A stretch of DNA of 18,038 bases from DASSTY01 sp035760645 (GTDB taxonomy: Bacteria > Gemmatimonadota > Gemmatimonadetes > Gemmatimonadales > GWC2-71-9): assembly GCA_035760645.1 (NCBI GenBank), contig DASTSO010000140.1, positions 1 through 18,038 of the forward strand, in the 5' to 3' direction. The translations under genes were made by a program, and so were the position numbers. Below the pieces are notes generated by a model that did no database searches, was not told the origin of the DNA, and worked only from the letters and a program-made list of their open reading frames with translations. Of the stretch, positions 1-7,692 are shown piece by piece (the stretch's first letter is position 1; each line of letters starts with the position of its first letter).

Positions 1-1
1 C

Positions 2-85
2 GCGCATTCGCCGGCCGAGGTGGTGGACCTGCGCGACGTGGCGGGGCTCGCTGACCTCGTCACCGCCGTCGCGGAGGGGTGGTAG
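2..85 (+). CDS. C-terminal fragment of a probable M20-family metallopeptidase
   Basis: Only the last 27 codons of a gene entering from the left edge are visible, ending in TAG at 83-85. The tail reads AHSPAEVVDLRDVAGL and then LADLVTAVAEGW. In M20 zinc peptidases and deacylases (ArgE, DapE, carboxypeptidase G2 types) the last metal-ligand His lies in a [S/G/A]H[S/T]xxE.VDL motif close to the C-terminus. The argE' product in this window has the matching SHTPDECVELAEV. The assignment therefore rests on one short motif and is tentative. The gene runs in the same direction as the arginine operon and ends 77 bp before argG, but a separate promoter lies in between. Its substrate cannot be told. Confidence 0.45.
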   Translation, partial: AHSPAEVVDLRDVAGLADLVTAVAEGW

Positions 86-126
86 CCGCGCAGCGCAGGT
101 AATGTGGTCCCACGGCGTTCCTCCCC

Positions 127-155
127 TTGCGCCCGGGCCGCATATTGCATATTTA
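127..155 (+). promoter_or_regulatory. Predicted promoter of the arginine operon, leaderless type
   Basis: A -35-like TTGCGC (127-132) is followed by a 17-bp spacer and a -10-like TATTTA (150-155). The argG ATG begins at 162, only 6 bp after the -10 element, so transcription would be expected to start at or next to the A of the start codon. No Shine-Dalgarno sequence precedes this ATG; the preceding 20 bp are AT-rich, unlike everything around them. The geometry is what is seen; leaderless initiation is inferred from it. Confidence 0.6.
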
Positions 156-161
156 TGCACT
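144..161 (+). promoter_or_regulatory. Candidate ARG box (ArgR operator)
   Basis: ATTGCATATTTATGCACT contains a perfect inverted repeat, TGCATA-TT-TATGCA (146-159). It matches the classical ARG-box core TGAATWWWWATTCA except for a symmetric C/G swap in each arm. It covers the -10 element and abuts the argG start codon, so a bound repressor would block polymerase. The operon it controls ends with argR, which fits arginine-dependent autoregulation. A partial second half-site, TGCACTATGCA, overlaps the start codon (156-166). Confidence 0.65.
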
Positions 162-1367
162 ATGCAAAACCGCCTCATTGCCCTCGCCTTCTCCGGCGGG
201 CTCGACACCTCGTGGTGCGTTCCCCACCTCACCGACGCCGGCTGGACGGTGCACACGGTCTTCGTGGACACCGGCGGCACCACGCCGGAGGACCGGGCGG
301 CGGTCCGGGCCCAGGCGCTGGCGGTCGGCGCGGCCGAGCATCACGAGGTGGACGCGCGGGACGCCGTCTTCGACCGGTTCGTCCGGTTCCTGATCCAGGG
401 CAACGTCCTGCGGGGCGAGGTCTATCCGCTGAGCGTGGCGGCGGAGCGGACCCAGCAGGCCATCGCGGTCATCGGCGTGGCGCGGCGGATCGGGGCGGCG
501 GCGGTGGCGCACGGCTCGACCGGCGCCGGGAACGACCAGGTCCGCTTCGACGTGGCCTTCCGGGTGCTGGCGCCCGAGTTCGAGATCGTGACCCCGATCC
601 GGGAGCAGAACCTCCAGCGTGCCGATGCCATCGCCGACCTCAAGCGTCGCGGCCTCCCGGTCCCCGGGCAGGCGGGGGCCTACTCCATCAACCGCGGTCT
701 CTGGGGCACCACCTGGGGCGGCGGCTGGACCCACGACTCGTGGGCCGGCCCGCCGGCCGAGCTCCTCGATCCGCCGGCCGGCGCGCCGGCCGCGGCCGAG
801 ATCGTGCTCGCCTGGGAGCAGGGCGTCCCCGTCGCGCTCGACGGCGAGCGGCTCGCCGGCCCCGCGCTCATCGAGCGGCTCAACGCGCTCGCCCACGCCT
901 ACGGCTTCGGCCGCAACGTGCACGTCGGCGAGACGGCGCTCGGCATCAAGGGCCGGGTGGGCTTCGAGGCGGGTGCGGCGCTCCTGCTCATCACGGCGCA
1001 CCGCGAACTCGAGAAGCTGGTGCTCACCAAGTGGCAGGGCTTCTGGAAGGACCAGCTCGCGAAGTTCTACGGCGACCGGCTGCACGAGGGCCAGTACTTC
1101 GATCCCGCGCTGCGCGACATCGAGGCCCTCCTCACGAGCTCGCAGCAGCGCGTGAGCGGCGAGACCCGCGTGCGCCTCGCCCCGGGCCGCTTCCAGGTCG
1201 TGGGCGCCCGCAGCCCGCACTCGCTCATGGACCCGGCCGTCGCCACCTACGGCGAGGAGCATCGGCTCTGGACCGGCGACGAGGCCCGCGCCTTCGCGCG
1301 CGTCGCGGCCATCCCCTCGCTCCTCGCGCAGCGCGCCGGCGCGGCGACCGTCGCGGTGGAGGGCTGA
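162..1367 (+). CDS. argG: Argininosuccinate synthase
   Basis: This enzyme condenses citrulline and aspartate with ATP to argininosuccinate, the penultimate step of arginine synthesis, in the cytoplasm. The 401-residue product has the PP-loop AFSGGLDTS (residues 9-17), HGSTGAGNDQVRFD (117-130), where most ArgG have GCTGKGNDQVRF, and YSINRGLWGTTWGGG (174-188). The last motif resembles the short ArgG variant of Bacteroidetes more than the E. coli or B. subtilis forms, and the length is that of a normal ArgG. The start at 162 was chosen because it puts the PP-loop at residue 9, as in the family. An in-frame ATG at 102 would add 20 residues unlike the family and would span the promoter. argG is the first gene of the nine-gene operon and is probably translated from a leaderless mRNA. 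Confidence 0.95.
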   Translation: MQNRLIALAFSGGLDTSWCVPHLTDAGWTVHTVFVDTGGTTPEDRAAVRAQALAVGAAEHHEVDARDAVFDRFVRFLIQGNVLRGEVYPLSVAAERTQQAIAVIGVARRIGAAAVAHGSTGAGNDQVRFDVAFRVLAPEFEIVTPIREQNLQRADAIADLKRRGLPVPGQAGAYSINRGLWGTTWGGGWTHDSWAGPPAELLDPPAGAPAAAEIVLAWEQGVPVALDGERLAGPALIERLNALAHAYGFGRNVHVGETALGIKGRVGFEAGAALLLITAHRELEKLVLTKWQGFWKDQLAKFYGDRLHEGQYFDPALRDIEALLTSSQQRVSGETRVRLAPGRFQVVGARSPHSLMDPAVATYGEEHRLWTGDEARAFARVAAIPSLLAQRAGAATVAVEG

Positions 1368-1368
1368 G

Positions 1369-2457
1369 GTGGTTCGCACCACGCGGGTCCGGCTCGACCG
1401 CATCGCCAGCAGCACCCGCAACGCCGCGCTCACGCCCGAGGTGATCGTCGGCGACGAGATCGTGGCCCGGGAGGGCTACGTGCTCGCCGTGCGCATCCTC
1501 CGGGACAAGAGCACCTACAACACCGTCGAGGACACGACGGGCCGCATGCTCGCGCTGCGCGCGGGCGACGTGCTCGCCGGCACCCTGGGCGCCCGGCGCG
1601 CCCTCCGCGGCTACGCGGGCGAGGTGCCCGCGTCCATCGCCGTGGGCGACACGATCCAGGTGCTCAACCTGGGCGGGATCCTCGGCCGCTGCACGTCCGC
1701 CAATCCCGACATCGGCGCGCCGTTCGACGCCGAGGTGCTGGGCGCGGTGCTCGCCTTTCCCGAGCTCGGCGACCGGGTAGGCCGGCCGGCGCACATTCGC
1801 GACCACGCCGTGCCGCCCGCGACGCAGCTCGACGCCGCCGCCGCTGCGGTGCCGGTGGTCTACATCGCCGGCACCTGCATGAACGCGGGGAAGACCGCCG
1901 CCGCCACCGAGCTCGTGCGCGGGCTCGCGCGCGCGGGGCTCCGGGTGGCGGCGGCGAAGCTCACCGGCGTCGCCCTCATGCGCGACGCGCTCTCGATGGT
2001 GGACGCGGGCGCCGTCGCCGCGCTCACCTTCAACGACGCCGGCGCCGCGAGCACGAGCGCCGGCATGACGGTGCCGGTGGCGAAGGGGATCTTCAACCGC
2101 CTCGCCGCGCACCCGCGCGGCCGCCCCGACGTGATCGTCGCCGAGCTGGGCGACGGCATCCTCGGCGAGTACGGCGTGCAGGACATCCTGCGCGACGCGG
2201 AGCTGATGGGCGCCGGCGCCGCGCACGTCCTCTGCGCCCCCGACCCGGTGGGCTGCTGGGGCTCGGCCGAGCTCTACCGCCGGGAGTACGGGCTGCCGAT
2301 CACCGTCGTCACCGGCCCCGCCACCGACAACGAGGTCGGGCGCGAGTACGTGCGCCGGGCGCTCGGGCTGCCGGCCTTCAACGCGCTCCGCGAGGCCCCG
2401 ATGCTCGTGGACGTGGTGCGCGCGGCGCTCGCCGCGCGGCTGGGGCAGGCGGCGTGA
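1369..2457 (+). CDS. P-loop protein of unknown function in the arginine operon
   Basis: This 362-residue protein is not recognised with confidence. It has two parts. Residues about 10-130 form a beta-rich N-terminal domain (VGDEIVAREGYVLAVRIL, later LRAGDVLAGTLG). The second part is a P-loop domain with Walker A GTCMNAGKT (168-176), a KLTG motif (197-200) and a Walker B-like DVIVAELGDG (254-263). The order of Walker A, K-x-TG and hydrophobic strand plus acidic residue recalls dethiobiotin synthetase/CobB/MobB-type NTPases and, more weakly, DUF1611 proteins. It starts with GTG behind a good GGAGGG (1358-1363, spacing 5) and overlaps argC by 4 bp, so it is made together with the pathway enzymes. 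No transmembrane segment is seen. A role in the missing first step (acylglutamate formation), in amino-acid activation or in regulation is speculation. It is a real gene, given its full-length frame and coupling. Confidence 0.8.
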   Translation: MVRTTRVRLDRIASSTRNAALTPEVIVGDEIVAREGYVLAVRILRDKSTYNTVEDTTGRMLALRAGDVLAGTLGARRALRGYAGEVPASIAVGDTIQVLNLGGILGRCTSANPDIGAPFDAEVLGAVLAFPELGDRVGRPAHIRDHAVPPATQLDAAAAAVPVVYIAGTCMNAGKTAAATELVRGLARAGLRVAAAKLTGVALMRDALSMVDAGAVAALTFNDAGAASTSAGMTVPVAKGIFNRLAAHPRGRPDVIVAELGDGILGEYGVQDILRDAELMGAGAAHVLCAPDPVGCWGSAELYRREYGLPITVVTGPATDNEVGREYVRRALGLPAFNALREAPMLVDVVRAALAARLGQAA

Positions 2458-3482
2458 AGGCGGCGGTCATCGGCGCCGCCGGCTTCGCCGGCGGGGAGCT
2501 CCTGCGTCTCCTCTTTCAGCATCCCGCGATCACCGACGTCGTCGCGGTGAGCCGGAGCCAGGGCGGGAAGCCGCTCGCGGCGGTGCACCCCGCCCTGGGC
2601 GCGCTGGGCGACGTGGGGCAGGCGCCCTTCAGCTCGCTCGCGCCCGGCGAGGCCGCGCGCGGCGCGGACGTCGTCTTCCTCGCGCTCGAGCACGGCGAGT
2701 CGTCGCGCCTCGCCGACGAGATCTTCGCCGCGGCCCCCGCGCTCGTCGTGGATCTCGCGGCCGACTTCCGCCTCAAGAGCTCCGAGCTGCACGAGCGCTT
2801 CTACGGCCCGCATCCCGCGGCGCACCACGTCCCGCGCTTCGTCTACGGGCTCGCCGACATCGAGGGGGCCGCGCTCCGCGGCGCCACGGCGATCGCCGCC
2901 CCCGGCTGCTTCGCCACCGCGGCGCAGCTCGCGCTCTATCCCCTCGCGAGCCAGCTCGGCACGGGCGCGGTGCCCTCGCTCTTCGCCATCACCGGGAGCT
3001 CGGGGGCGGGCGCCCGGCCGAAGCCCACCACGCACCACCCGGCGCGCGCGAGCAACGTCTTCGCCTACTCGGTGCTGGGCCACCGGCACGAGGGCGAGGT
3101 GCTCGAGCAGTGGCGCCGCTGGACCGGCGACGCGCGCGCGCACATGCGCCTGATGACGCACGCGGGACCGTTCGTGCGCGGCATTCATCTCACCATGCAC
3201 GCGACCGGCGAGGCGCTCGACCCCTCGGCCTGGGCGCGCGCCTACGCCGGCCGGCCGTTCGTGCGGGTACTCGAGTGCCCGCCCGAGCTCGCGCACGTCG
3301 TGGGCACCAACGACGCGCTCGTCCACGCCGCCGCCACGCCCGACGGGCGCGAGCTGCAGGTGACCGTGGCGATCGACAACCTCCTCAAGGGCGCCGCCGG
3401 CCAGGCGGTGCAGGCGATGAACCTGGCGCTGGGTCTGCCGGAGACGGCGGGGCTCAGGCTGACGGGGTGCTATCCATGCTGA
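2454..3482 (+). CDS. argC: N-acyl-gamma-glutamyl-phosphate reductase
   Basis: ArgC reduces N-acylglutamyl 5-phosphate to the semialdehyde with NADPH, the third step of arginine synthesis. The 342-residue protein has the N-terminal Rossmann motif GAAGFAGGEL (7-16) and the catalytic cysteine C152 in APGCFAT. It also has GSSGAGARPKPTTHH (181-195) and a GHRHEGEV segment (209-216) that supplies the catalytic His region. The start is GTG, overlapping the stop of the P-loop gene as GTGA; the Rossmann Gly cluster then falls at the usual distance from the N-terminus. The TTHH...N.F.Y pattern resembles Bacteroidetes ArgC. Whether the acyl group is acetyl or succinyl cannot be told from ArgC alone. Confidence 0.95.
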   Translation: MKAAVIGAAGFAGGELLRLLFQHPAITDVVAVSRSQGGKPLAAVHPALGALGDVGQAPFSSLAPGEAARGADVVFLALEHGESSRLADEIFAAAPALVVDLAADFRLKSSELHERFYGPHPAAHHVPRFVYGLADIEGAALRGATAIAAPGCFATAAQLALYPLASQLGTGAVPSLFAITGSSGAGARPKPTTHHPARASNVFAYSVLGHRHEGEVLEQWRRWTGDARAHMRLMTHAGPFVRGIHLTMHATGEALDPSAWARAYAGRPFVRVLECPPELAHVVGTNDALVHAAATPDGRELQVTVAIDNLLKGAAGQAVQAMNLALGLPETAGLRLTGCYPC

Positions 3483-4627
3483 ACGAGACCGCGGCGCCCG
3501 CCCTCCTGCCCGTCTACAGCCAGTTCCCCGTGCGCCCCGTCTCGGGGCACGGCTCCTGGATCGTGGACGAGGACGGCAACGAGTGGCTCGACGCCTACGG
3601 CGGGCACGCGGTGTCCTCCACCGGGCACAGCCATCCCGACGTCGTGGCCGCGATCGCCGCGCAGGCCGGGAAGCTCCTCTTCTACTCGGCCGCCGTGCAC
3701 CTGCCGATCCGCGAGGCGCTCGCGCAGGCGATCGTCGCGCACTGCCCGGCGCCGCTGTCGCGCGTCTTCCTCTGCAACTCGGGGGCGGAGGCGAACGAGA
3801 ACGCCCTCCACCTCGCGCGCCGCGCGACGGGGCGGCAGCGGCTCGTCTCGGTCGCGGGCGGCTGGCACGGCCGCACGGTGGGCGCGCTCGCCGTCACCGA
3901 CGGCGCGAAGTACGAGCAGTGGGCCCGCGCGGCGGGGATGCCCGTGTCGGTGAAGCTCCCCTTCGACGACCTCGCCGCGATCCCCGCCGCGGTGGACGAG
4001 ACGACCGCCGCGGTGATCGTCGAGCCGGTGCAGGGGATGAGCGGCGCGCGCGACTGCTCGCCCGCCTTTCTGCGTGCCCTGCGCGAGCGCTGCGACCAGG
4101 TGGGCGCGATGCTCGTCTTCGACGAGGTGCAGTGCGGCGTCGGCCGCTGCGGCGCGTTCACGGCGGCCGAGGCGGTGGGCGTGGTGCCCGACGCGCTGAC
4201 GCTCGCGAAGGGGCTCGCCTCCGGGCTGCCGATCGGGGCCGTGGTCGTGGGTCCCGCCCTGGGCGACGGCGTGAAGACCGGCGACCTCGGCAGCACCTTC
4301 GGCGGCGGCCCCGTCGCCTGTGCGGCGGCGCTCGCCACGCTCGCGGTGATCGACCGCGAGGACCTCGTCGCCAATGCCGTTGCGGTCGGTGTTCATCTCG
4401 CCACCGGCGCGCTCGCGCTCGGCATCCGGCGGGTGAGCGGCCGCGGTCTCCTTCTCGGCCTCCACCTCGGCCGCCCCGCGGCGCCGGTGCAGGCCGCACT
4501 CTTCGAGCGGCGCATCCTCACCGGCACGGCCGGCGACCCCGAGGTGCTGCGCCTGCTGCCGCCGCTCGCCTTCTCCGTCCCGGAGGCCGACCGCCTCCTC
4601 GCCGCCCTCGCGGAGGTGCTCGCGTGA
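3476..4627 (+). CDS. argD: N-acylornithine aminotransferase
   Basis: ArgD is a PLP-dependent class III aminotransferase that converts N-acylglutamate semialdehyde to N-acylornithine with glutamate as donor. The product is 383 residues, normal for ArgD. Visible motifs are NSGAEANE (101-108), GGWHGRT (128-134), EPVQG (183-187), FDEVQCGVGRCG (215-226) with the PLP-binding Asp, the Schiff-base lysine K245 in LAKGLASGLPIG, and STFGGGP (273-279). The ATG at 3476 was chosen because it gives a family-like N-terminus (LLPVYSQFPVRPVSGHG) and overlaps the argC stop as ATGCTGA. Longer in-frame extensions back to 3110 are Arg/Ala-rich readings of argC. ArgD enzymes are often relaxed and may also act in lysine synthesis (DapC). 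Confidence 0.94.
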   Translation: MLNETAAPALLPVYSQFPVRPVSGHGSWIVDEDGNEWLDAYGGHAVSSTGHSHPDVVAAIAAQAGKLLFYSAAVHLPIREALAQAIVAHCPAPLSRVFLCNSGAEANENALHLARRATGRQRLVSVAGGWHGRTVGALAVTDGAKYEQWARAAGMPVSVKLPFDDLAAIPAAVDETTAAVIVEPVQGMSGARDCSPAFLRALRERCDQVGAMLVFDEVQCGVGRCGAFTAAEAVGVVPDALTLAKGLASGLPIGAVVVGPALGDGVKTGDLGSTFGGGPVACAAALATLAVIDREDLVANAVAVGVHLATGALALGIRRVSGRGLLLGLHLGRPAAPVQAALFERRILTGTAGDPEVLRLLPPLAFSVPEADRLLAALAEVLA

Positions 4628-5664
4628 CCCCGTCCCCCGCCGCGCCGACTTCGGCCCCGCCGAAGCGCGACTTCCTCGACCTCGCCGCCCTCTCGCGCGA
4701 GGAACTCGAGCTGCTCCTCGCCCTCGCCGCGCGCCTCAAGCGCGGCGAGATCACCGGCGGGCTCGAGCGAAAGATCCTCGCCATGGTCTTCATGGATCCG
4801 AGCCTCCGCACCCGGAGCAGCATGGAGGCCGCGATGTTCCTCCACGGCGGCCACGCGATGGTGCTGGAACCGGGGAAGGGGAGCTGGACGCTCGAGACCG
4901 AGCCGGGCGTCGTGATGGACGGCACCACCGTCGAGCACGTCGTGGACGCCGCCCGCGTCCTCGGCCGCTACGCCGACGCGCTCGCCGTCCGCGCCTTCCC
5001 GAAGGGGACCGACTGGAGCGAGGAGCGCGAGGACCGCGTCCTGCGGCTCTTCGCCGAGTACTGCGAGAAGCCGGTCATCAACCTCGAGTCCAGCCGGCGC
5101 CACCCCTGCCAGGCGCTCGCCGACGCGCTCACGCTGCGCGAGCGGCTGGGCGAGACCGAGGGGAAGCGCTTCGTCCTCACCTGGGCGTGGCACCCGAAGG
5201 CGCTGCCGACGGCGGTGCCCGCGAGCGCCGCGCTCGCCGCGGCGCACCTCGGCATGGAGGTCGTCATCGCCCGGCCCGAGGGCTTCGACCTCGACCCGGA
5301 CGACATGACGCAGATCCACGCGCTCGCCGCGGCGAACGGCGGCACCGTCGCCGTGGCCGACGCGATGGATCCCGCGCTCGCGGGCGCGGACGCGGTGTAC
5401 GTGAAGAGCTGGGGCTCGCTCCAGGCCTTCGGCCGGCCGGAGGAGGAGCGCGCGTTGCGCGCGAATCTCCGCGACTGGCGCATGACCGCCGACCGGCTCC
5501 ACCACACGAAGGACGGCGCCGGCATCGTGATGCACTGCCTCCCGGTGCGCCGCAACGTGGAGATCGACGACGCGGTGCTCGACGGCCCGAGCTCGGTCGT
5601 GGTGGACGAGGCCGAGAACCGCCTGCACGCCCAGCGGGCCCTGCTCCTGGAGACCATCGGATGA
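4624..5664 (+). CDS. argF': N-acylornithine carbamoyltransferase, probably N-succinylornithine type
   Basis: This enzyme transfers the carbamoyl group to an N-acylated ornithine, giving N-acylcitrulline, instead of using free ornithine. The 346-residue product has the carbamoyl-phosphate loop SLRTRSS (60-66), HPCQ (160-163), a TWAWHPKALP segment (186-195) and HCLPVRRN (304-311). HCLPVRRN replaces the HCLP.RGEEV or HCLPAFH of ordinary ornithine transcarbamylases and is typical of the acetyl- and succinyl-ornithine enzymes. In the loop MDGTTVEH (98-105), V103 lies where Xanthomonas AOTCase has Glu92 and Bacteroides SOTCase has Pro90. E313 lies where AOTCase has its carboxylated Lys302. Both differ from the acetyl enzyme, so a succinyl substrate is more likely; this is inference. 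The GTG start overlaps the argD stop (GTGA), and the N-terminus before residue 16 is a low-complexity tail. Confidence 0.9.
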   Translation: MTPSPAAPTSAPPKRDFLDLAALSREELELLLALAARLKRGEITGGLERKILAMVFMDPSLRTRSSMEAAMFLHGGHAMVLEPGKGSWTLETEPGVVMDGTTVEHVVDAARVLGRYADALAVRAFPKGTDWSEEREDRVLRLFAEYCEKPVINLESSRRHPCQALADALTLRERLGETEGKRFVLTWAWHPKALPTAVPASAALAAAHLGMEVVIARPEGFDLDPDDMTQIHALAAANGGTVAVADAMDPALAGADAVYVKSWGSLQAFGRPEEERALRANLRDWRMTADRLHHTKDGAGIVMHCLPVRRNVEIDDAVLDGPSSVVVDEAENRLHAQRALLLETIG

Positions 5665-6602
5665 CGCCGGTCACCCCTCCCACCCTGGGCCTCGCGGGGC
5701 TCAAGGGCGCGCTCCGCTACGTGCGGGCCTACCGCGACCAGGTCTTCGTCGTGAAGCTGGGCGGCGACGTCCTCAGCGACCCGGACGTGCTCGACGGCGT
5801 CGCCGCGCAGGTGGCGCTCCTCGCCTCGCTCGGCATCCGGCTCGTCGTGGTGCACGGCGGCGGCACCCAGGCTTCGGCGCTGAGCCGGCGGCTCGGGCAG
5901 ACGCCGACGATGGTCGCCGGCCGCCGCGTCACGGACGACGCGGCGCTCGAGGTGGTGAAGATGGTCTACGCGGGCCAGCTCAACGTGGACCTCCTCGCCG
6001 CCCTGCGCGAGCACCGGGTGCAGGCGGTGGGCGTGAGCGGCGTGGACGCCGACCTCATCACCGCGCGGCGCCGCCCGCCCGTCACCGTCACCGACGACAC
6101 GGGCGAGACGCGCGAGGTGGACTACGGCCACGTCGGCGACATCGTCGCGGTGGACCCGCACGTGCTGCGCACCCTGCTCGACGCGCGCCTCGTCCCCGTC
6201 GTCGCGAGCCTCGCGGGCGACGAGGAGGGCCACGTCTACAACGTGAACGCCGACACCGTGGCCGAGGCGCTCGCCGTGGCGCTCGGCGCGCAGAAGCTCG
6301 TCTTCCTCACCGGCGCGCCCGGCGTGCTGCGCGACCGGACCGACCCCTCGACGCTCGTCGCCTTCGCCGATCCGGACGATCTCGCCGGGCTGATGGCGAG
6401 CGGCGCGCTGGCCGGCGGGATGCGGCCGAAGGTCGAGGCCTGCATCCGCGCGGCGACGAGCGGGGTCGAGCGCACCCACATCGTGGACGGCCGCGCGCCC
6501 GACGCGCTCCTGCTCGAGGTCTTCACCGGCGCGGGCTGCGGCACGATGATCGTCGGCCGCAAGGAGAAGGCGACCTATCTGGGCGTCGACCTTGCCGGCT
6601 GA
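5661..6602 (+). CDS. argB: N-acylglutamate kinase
   Basis: ArgB phosphorylates the gamma-carboxyl of N-acylglutamate with ATP, the second step and often the arginine feedback point. The 313-residue amino-acid-kinase fold has VVKLGGD (30-36), VVHGGGTQ (63-70), GRRVTDD (87-93), NVNAD (194-198), FLTGAPGVL (215-223) and GGMRPK (252-257). It ends in G.GCGTMI, as ArgB proteins do. There is no C-terminal GNAT domain, so it is not a fused synthase-kinase. The opening LKGALRYVRAYRDQVFVVKLGG is slightly longer than in minimal ArgB and recalls the kinase-like half of ArgA, but the kinase motifs are complete. The ATG start overlaps the argF' stop (ATGA). Confidence 0.92.
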   Translation: MTPVTPPTLGLAGLKGALRYVRAYRDQVFVVKLGGDVLSDPDVLDGVAAQVALLASLGIRLVVVHGGGTQASALSRRLGQTPTMVAGRRVTDDAALEVVKMVYAGQLNVDLLAALREHRVQAVGVSGVDADLITARRRPPVTVTDDTGETREVDYGHVGDIVAVDPHVLRTLLDARLVPVVASLAGDEEGHVYNVNADTVAEALAVALGAQKLVFLTGAPGVLRDRTDPSTLVAFADPDDLAGLMASGALAGGMRPKVEACIRAATSGVERTHIVDGRAPDALLLEVFTGAGCGTMIVGRKEKATYLGVDLAG

Positions 6603-7692
6603 GGCCGGGCCGGACGCGCTCGCGGCACCCGAGCTCGCGCTCCTGCGCGAGCTCGTGGCGATCCCGTCGGTGAGCGGCAGCGAGGAGGCGGTCGCGCGCT
6701 TCGCCGAGGCGTGGGCGCGCGCGCAGGGCCTCGACGTCGTGCGCGACGAGACCGGCGTGAAGCTCGAGGTGCGCGGTCGCGCCGCGGGCCCGACGCTCGC
6801 CCTCGCCTCGCACCTCGACGTCGTCCCGCCGGGCGAGGGGTGGACGCGCGATCCGTTCGCCCCCGTCGTCGAGGCCGGCCGCCTCTACGGCCGCGGCTCG
6901 GGCGACGCGAAGGCGAGCGTCGCCGCGATGCTCACGGCGGCGGCCGACGTCGCCGCCGCGGGCGGCCCCGGGCGCGGGCGGCTGCTCGTTCTCCTGGGCT
7001 ACGGCGAGGAGACGCGCCACACCTCGATGCCGGCGGCGGTCGCCTCGGTCGGCGCGATCGACGCGGCGATCGTCGGCGAGCCGACGAACCTCGATCTCGC
7101 CGTCGCGCAGCGGGGGCTCATGATGGTGGACCTCGTCGCCCGCGGCGACCAGCGGCACGCGGGGTACGCCGATCCGGACGCGAACGGCGAGTTCACGAAC
7201 GCCGCGCTCGCGCTCGCCGAGGATCTGCTGCGGCTCCCGCACGTCGCGCGCGACCGCGCGCACCCGGTGCTGGGCCACCCGACGATCACGCCGACGATGC
7301 TCGAGGCGGGCGTGAGCCGCAACGTGACGCCGCCCTCCGCGCGCGCCGTGCTCGACATCCGCAGCACGCCCGCCTGGCCGCACGCCGAGCTCGCCGCCGC
7401 GCTCCGCTCCGCGCTCCGCAGCGAGGTCGTGGTCACCTCCGACCGCCTCGTCCCCTGCGAGACGCCCGCCGGCTCGCCCCTCCTCGCGGCCGCGCGGCGC
7501 GTGCGTCCCGCCGCGCGCGTCTACGGCAGCCCCACCTGCAGCGACTGGGTCTTTCTCCGCCACGCCGACGCCGTGAAGTGCGGCCCCGGCACCAGCCGCC
7601 GCAGCCACACGCCCGACGAGTGCGTGGAGCTCGCGGAGGTGACGGCGGCGCGGGCGTTCTACGGGGCGGTGGCGCGGGAGTATCTGGCATGA
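6592..7692 (+). CDS. argE': M20 metallodeacylase, probably N-acylcitrulline deacylase
   Basis: A zinc-dependent amidohydrolase of the ArgE/DapE/LysK group that should remove the acyl group. Since carbamoylation occurs on the acylated intermediate, its expected substrate is N-acylcitrulline rather than N-acetylornithine. The 366-residue product has SHLDVVP (73-79, ligand H74 and catalytic-loop D76), GRGSGDAK (100-107, bridging D105), GYGEE (136-140, general base and ligand Glu pair), GEPTNL (162-167, ligand E163) and SHTPDE (338-343, ligand H339). All metal ligands are therefore present. The start appears to be TTG at 6592, inside the last codons of argB (11-bp overlap). The nearest AAGGAG (6561-6566) is too far upstream to serve it, and no better ATG or GTG exists before the first motif, so the exact start is less sure. 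It lies between argB and argH, the order seen in Bacteroidetes-type operons. Confidence 0.88.
   Translation: MPAEAGPDALAAPELALLRELVAIPSVSGSEEAVARFAEAWARAQGLDVVRDETGVKLEVRGRAAGPTLALASHLDVVPPGEGWTRDPFAPVVEAGRLYGRGSGDAKASVAAMLTAAADVAAAGGPGRGRLLVLLGYGEETRHTSMPAAVASVGAIDAAIVGEPTNLDLAVAQRGLMMVDLVARGDQRHAGYADPDANGEFTNAALALAEDLLRLPHVARDRAHPVLGHPTITPTMLEAGVSRNVTPPSARAVLDIRSTPAWPHAELAAALRSALRSEVVVTSDRLVPCETPAGSPLLAAARRVRPAARVYGSPTCSDWVFLRHADAVKCGPGTSRRSHTPDECVELAEVTAARAFYGAVAREYLA

Noticed and set aside
102..161. Upstream in-frame ATG that would lengthen ArgG by 20 residues
   Set aside because: The extension is unlike any ArgG N-terminus, would push the PP-loop to residue 29, and runs across the promoter and ARG box.
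1369..2457. Firm naming of the P-loop gene as a DUF1611/DgcN protein or a dethiobiotin synthetase
   Set aside because: Only Walker A, a K-x-TG motif and a Walker B-like strand support it; the N-terminal domain does not let me decide without a profile search.
3110..3475. Long in-frame extension upstream of argD
   Set aside because: It is an Arg/Ala-rich reading of argC in another frame; argC is clearly real there, and ATG 3476 gives the normal ArgD N-terminus.
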